Shown in pieces: positions 61,202 to 64,000 of a stretch of 64,000 bases of DNA. The translations under genes were made by a program, and so were the position numbers. The stretch lies in assembly GCA_016458225.1 (NCBI GenBank), contig JAEMGR010000001.1, positions 248,001 to 312,000 on the forward strand, in the 5' to 3' direction. Below the pieces are notes generated by a model. The model had not been told where the DNA came from and ran no database searches. It worked only from the letters and a program-made list of their open reading frames with translations. Source of the stretch: Myxococcaceae bacterium JPH2 (GTDB lineage: Bacteria; Myxococcota; Myxococcia; Myxococcales; Myxococcaceae). Positions within the stretch are counted from its first letter, which is position 1. Each line of letters begins with the position of its first letter.

Positions 61202-64000
61202 GCGGGCAGACCCCCAAGCTCCTGCCGCTGCGCATCCGGCTCCCGTACACGACGGAAGAGGAGTTCATCGAGAAGTACGGCTCGAACGTGGCGCGTGCGG
61301 GCGTCTTCGTCGCCACGCGTGCGCTGAAGCCCGAGGGCACGGGGCTGGCCTTCGAGTTCGTGCTCGCGGATGGCACTCGCCTGCTGCGTGGCGAAGGCGT
61401 GGTGATGAAGGCGCAGTCCGAGGCGGGCAGCGGTCGCACCGGGATGAAGGTGCGCTTCGTGAAGCTCGACGCTGCGAGCAAGGCGCTCATCGACCGCGTG
61501 GTCGCGAAGCGAGGCGGCGCGGACGCACCGCTGAAGGACAGTGCGGCACTGCCTCCGGGACTCGTGCGACGAACTGCTCCGGCGCCGCAACCGAGTCCAC
61601 CTCAAGCACCAGCGCCCCGCCCTGCGCCCCCTCCTCCAGCGCCGGAGCCTGACGACTTCGATATCGACGTCAATCCGTCCTTCTTGGAGCCACCTCGCGG
61701 ATCGGACTTCATCGCGCCCGCCCCTGAAGAGGGTGCGAAGACGCACCGACTGGACGCGTGGATTCCTGCGGATCCGCTGGGACAGGCGACCCATCCCGAG
61801 GCCGAGCAGCGCGCGACGCACACCGAGCTCGTCCGTTCCACTGCACACGTTGAGGACTCGCAGCGTGCCTCAACGGCCACGGAGGGGCTCTCGCGCTCCG
61901 CGCCCGTTCGCAGCGAGGACACGCAGCGCGCGGCGCCGCATGTGGAGGTCCCAGGCGCGGAGACGCCATCTTGGTATCAAGCCCCGGATGCGCCCAGCAA
62001 CGACCCGCGAGCGTTCACCGCCAAGCTCGGGACCACGCAGCTCGGCGCTCCAAATGCCTCTCCACTGCCACCAGCGAACCGCCAGCCCGAAGCTCCGACA
62101 CGTTCGGAGTCGAGTCATGGTGTCGGGACACTGCCAGCAACGCCGACCTCGGAGGAGTCGAGGGAAACGGCGCCGCTGACACAACCGAGCAGCACGTCCT
62201 CGGAGGCAATCGAGGGACTGTCGTCGACCGCAGACGAAGCACGTCCCGCCTGGGAGGACTCGAACGGTTCCGATTCGGCGGGTTCAGACCTGAACGGCGC
62301 TGACTCCAGCGCGCGTTCCGCAGGCGCGGCGGCTCACATTGCCCCTGTCCCTGATTCCGCCACCGCTCTGATTGAGGGCAATGCCGAAGGAGCGGCCCCG
62401 AACAGGCCGGATGCGCTTCCTTTCACGTCCGAGTTCGCAATTGCCGAGGACCCCGCAGAGGCGCCCACTCAAGCCGAAGGCCTCGACGCGGGGTCCCTCT
62501 CTCAGACTGCGCATCCGAGCATCACGGACGTATCGCCTGAGGCCGCGTCTCACAGCGAAGCGCTCACCGGCGCATCCGCGATAGGGCCAGTTCCCGAGTC
62601 GATACTCGCCTCGACGGTCAGCTCGGACACGCTCGACGAACAGAGCGGCGTATCAACGCAACAGCCAGTCGCGCGCACGAATCCCTCCGAGGCCGAGGAC
62701 ATCGACGAATCGTCGAGCGGAGGAGTAACGGAGCCCCCTGAGGCTGTTGCCCAGTTGGTTCGCGACGGTGCGACCGCCCCCACAGACAGCCCGTCGACGC
62801 ACACGCAGAATGAGGGCGCGGCGACGGACACTGATGACTCGGAAGATAATGCCTTCGCAGCGGCGTTCGAGTCGGCATCCCGTCCCAGCGACGCACGCGC
62901 GTCATCTCTCGCGGCGTCGGATCAAGTCGAGCAGTCGGGGAGCAGCGACTCAACGCACACCTCGGAGCCAACGCGTCCGCCCCCCGAGGGACCCGCGGCT
63001 CGACTTGATGCGCAGGAGGCCAGCAGCCCAGCGATTGACTCGGCCTTCTTGGGCAACACGAAGCTGACGCACTCGTCGCCCGAGGTATCGGGGTCCTCAC
63101 TCGACTCGGACCAGTTCAGCCGAGCCACGACGGACTCCACCCTTGAGCCAGCTGAGGAGTCGCTGGGCTTCGAGCCCGCGACGTCTCGTTCGCCGCTTGA
63201 CTCGGCAGGCTCCGGCCATGTCGCTACGGATGCGCCGGTCACTACGAACGCAGAGACCTCGCAGTCGACTCTCGACTCAGGCTTTCTCCTCGACACCACC
63301 GCCACAACGGCCGGGGGAGCGCGGCAGCCCGCTGCGGGTGAATCGCCGTCACCTCTCGATTCGGCATCCTCCGACCGGACCGTTGAGGACACACCGGCCG
63401 CAGCAGGCACGGCAGCAAAACAGTTCGCGCCCCAGGAATCACCGTCGCCTCTCACAGCAGCACCTGTCAGCCATGCCTCAGTAAGCGCAAACGCCGCATG
63501 GAGCGAGGCCAAGGATTCGCAACCGGCTATCGACGCAGCACCTGCCGACCCTGCTGCCGTGGGTTCTTCCCCACTGGCGCACTCAGGCAATGCACGAGGC
63601 GTGGCCGAGGAATCGTCGTCGACCATCGGGTCCGCACCTTCCGACCCTGTCATCGCGCGTGCAGCGCATCCGGCTGCCAGCGAAACAGAAGGACAGCACC
63701 CGACGGATGCCCCTCGGTCGCCACTCGACTCAACGCCTCCAGGGGACGGCTCAGCGACCGCGTCGCGCGCGACGAACGTCGGAGCACCGCAAGTTGCTGC
63801 CAAGGCTCCCCTCTCACAGCTTGATTCGGAGCTGCCCAGCGACAGTTCCTCGAGCGAGCCACCCGCGCAGAGCGCTGAGGCACCTCAGTCGCGCGTCGAC
63901 TCAACGACGCCCAGTGACGGCGCTGCGGCCAAGTCGCCCGCAGCGAGCGAAGAGACGACACAGGCCAGTGCCGAGGGTCCTCGGTCATCGCGCGACTCGG
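61198..64000 (+). CDS. PilZ-like (TIGR02266-type) protein with long repetitive tail, 3' end beyond window
   Basis: At least 934 codons remain open to the right edge. Residues about 1-105 match the myxobacterial TIGR02266/PilZ-like domain: LPLRIRLPYTTEEEFIEKYGSNVARAGVF and a GEGVVMKAQ...GMKVRF half. The c-di-GMP motifs are degenerate: the N-x-S-x-x-G motif reads NVARAG, and no clear RxxxR is present. A Pro-rich linker (about 120-155) and then more than 750 residues of Ser/Ala/Pro/Asp/Glu/Thr-rich low complexity follow, with a repeated P-L-D-S motif every 25-33 residues after about residue 600. In other myxobacteria such N-termini may be fused to an Hsp70-like domain, which could lie outside the window. 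Confidence 0.8.
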   Translation, partial: MSGQTPKLLPLRIRLPYTTEEEFIEKYGSNVARAGVFVATRALKPEGTGLAFEFVLADGTRLLRGEGVVMKAQSEAGSGRTGMKVRFVKLDAASKALIDRVVAKRGGADAPLKDSAALPPGLVRRTAPAPQPSPPQAPAPRPAPPPPAPEPDDFDIDVNPSFLEPPRGSDFIAPAPEEGAKTHRLDAWIPADPLGQATHPEAEQRATHTELVRSTAHVEDSQRASTATEGLSRSAPVRSEDTQRAAPHVEVPGAETPSWYQAPDAPSNDPRAFTAKLGTTQLGAPNASPLPPANRQPEAPTRSESSHGVGTLPATPTSEESRETAPLTQPSSTSSEAIEGLSSTADEARPAWEDSNGSDSAGSDLNGADSSARSAGAAAHIAPVPDSATALIEGNAEGAAPNRPDALPFTSEFAIAEDPAEAPTQAEGLDAGSLSQTAHPSITDVSPEAASHSEALTGASAIGPVPESILASTVSSDTLDEQSGVSTQQPVARTNPSEAEDIDESSSGGVTEPPEAVAQLVRDGATAPTDSPSTHTQNEGAATDTDDSEDNAFAAAFESASRPSDARASSLAASDQVEQSGSSDSTHTSEPTRPPPEGPAARLDAQEASSPAIDSAFLGNTKLTHSSPEVSGSSLDSDQFSRATTDSTLEPAEESLGFEPATSRSPLDSAGSGHVATDAPVTTNAETSQSTLDSGFLLDTTATTAGGARQPAAGESPSPLDSASSDRTVEDTPAAAGTAAKQFAPQESPSPLTAAPVSHASVSANAAWSEAKDSQPAIDAAPADPAAVGSSPLAHSGNARGVAEESSSTIGSAPSDPVIARAAHPAASETEGQHPTDAPRSPLDSTPPGDGSATASRATNVGAPQVAAKAPLSQLDSELPSDSSSSEPPAQSAEAPQSRVDSTTPSDGAAAKSPAASEETTQASAEGPRSSRDS

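Noticed and set aside
62922-63803. A minus-strand 293-codon frame in the repeat tail of the PilZ-like gene
   Set aside because: Antisense to the low-complexity repeat. Its Ser/Ala/Glu-rich composition merely mirrors the repeats.

Overview
The window is high-GC DNA (roughly 68-70%) with tightly packed, often overlapping genes. It carries a complete Myxococcus-type type IV pilus (T4P) locus: pilQPONM, pilR2/pilS2, pilD, pilA, pilGHI, pilR, pilS, pilC, pilT and pilB. The gene content (pilGHI ABC transporter, pilS2R2, TPR and TIGR02266/PilZ-type proteins, many sigma54 activators) points to a myxobacterium of the suborder Cystobacterineae. I cannot name the genus from sequence alone.

Layout. 1-11515 (minus): an operon of a TPR protein, an ExeA-like AAA ATPase, TamB, a TamA/BamA-type outer-membrane protein and a lipoprotein cut by the left edge. 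11708-14865 (minus): accC, accB, efp and a roadblock/LC7 gene, set off from the TPR gene by a terminator-like hairpin. 14906-25434 (minus): a lipoprotein, pilQ, pilP, pilO, pilN, pilM, pilR2, pilS2, pilD. 25435-28976 (plus): a pilA promoter region with sigma54-type elements, pilA, a strong hairpin, then pilG, pilH, pilI. 28985-39714: a nine-gene glycan-type island with two divergent TPR/GT-C membrane proteins, a GT39-like membrane protein, a WecE-type sugar aminotransferase, a polyprenyl-phosphate-type GT2, a PhyH dioxygenase, a methyltransferase, a WbqC-family protein and a GNAT acetyltransferase. 39711-46938 (minus): pilR, pilS, pilC, pilT, pilB. 47133-64000: ribF, trmB, a REC-GGDEF diguanylate cyclase, a lipoprotein, a proline-rich protein ending in an Hfq/Sm-like domain, a cupredoxin lipoprotein, an exonuclease-DinG helicase fusion, a coiled-coil/HAMP/HEAT operon (minus), alaS, a lipoprotein and a large PilZ-like protein with a repeated Ser/Asp-rich tail that runs off the right edge.

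How the genes work together. PilB and PilT power extension and retraction on the PilC platform. PilM/N/O/P align it with the PilQ secretin. PilD processes PilA. PilS/PilR and PilS2/PilR2 are sensor/sigma54-activator pairs, and pilA carries -24/-12 elements. The island reads as a pathway that makes a modified amino-sugar (aminotransferase, acetyltransferase, methyltransferase, dioxygenase), loads it on a polyprenyl phosphate (GT2 with two C-terminal membrane helices) and transfers it outside the membrane (three GT-C proteins). Its position inside the pil locus makes pilin or surface-glycan glycosylation the leading hypothesis.

No tRNA, rRNA, CRISPR array, insertion sequence or phage element was recognised. 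No intergenic gap exceeds about 220 bases. The largest are 21573-21778, 30770-30985, 46939-47132, 57633-57851 and the pilD-pilA gap.
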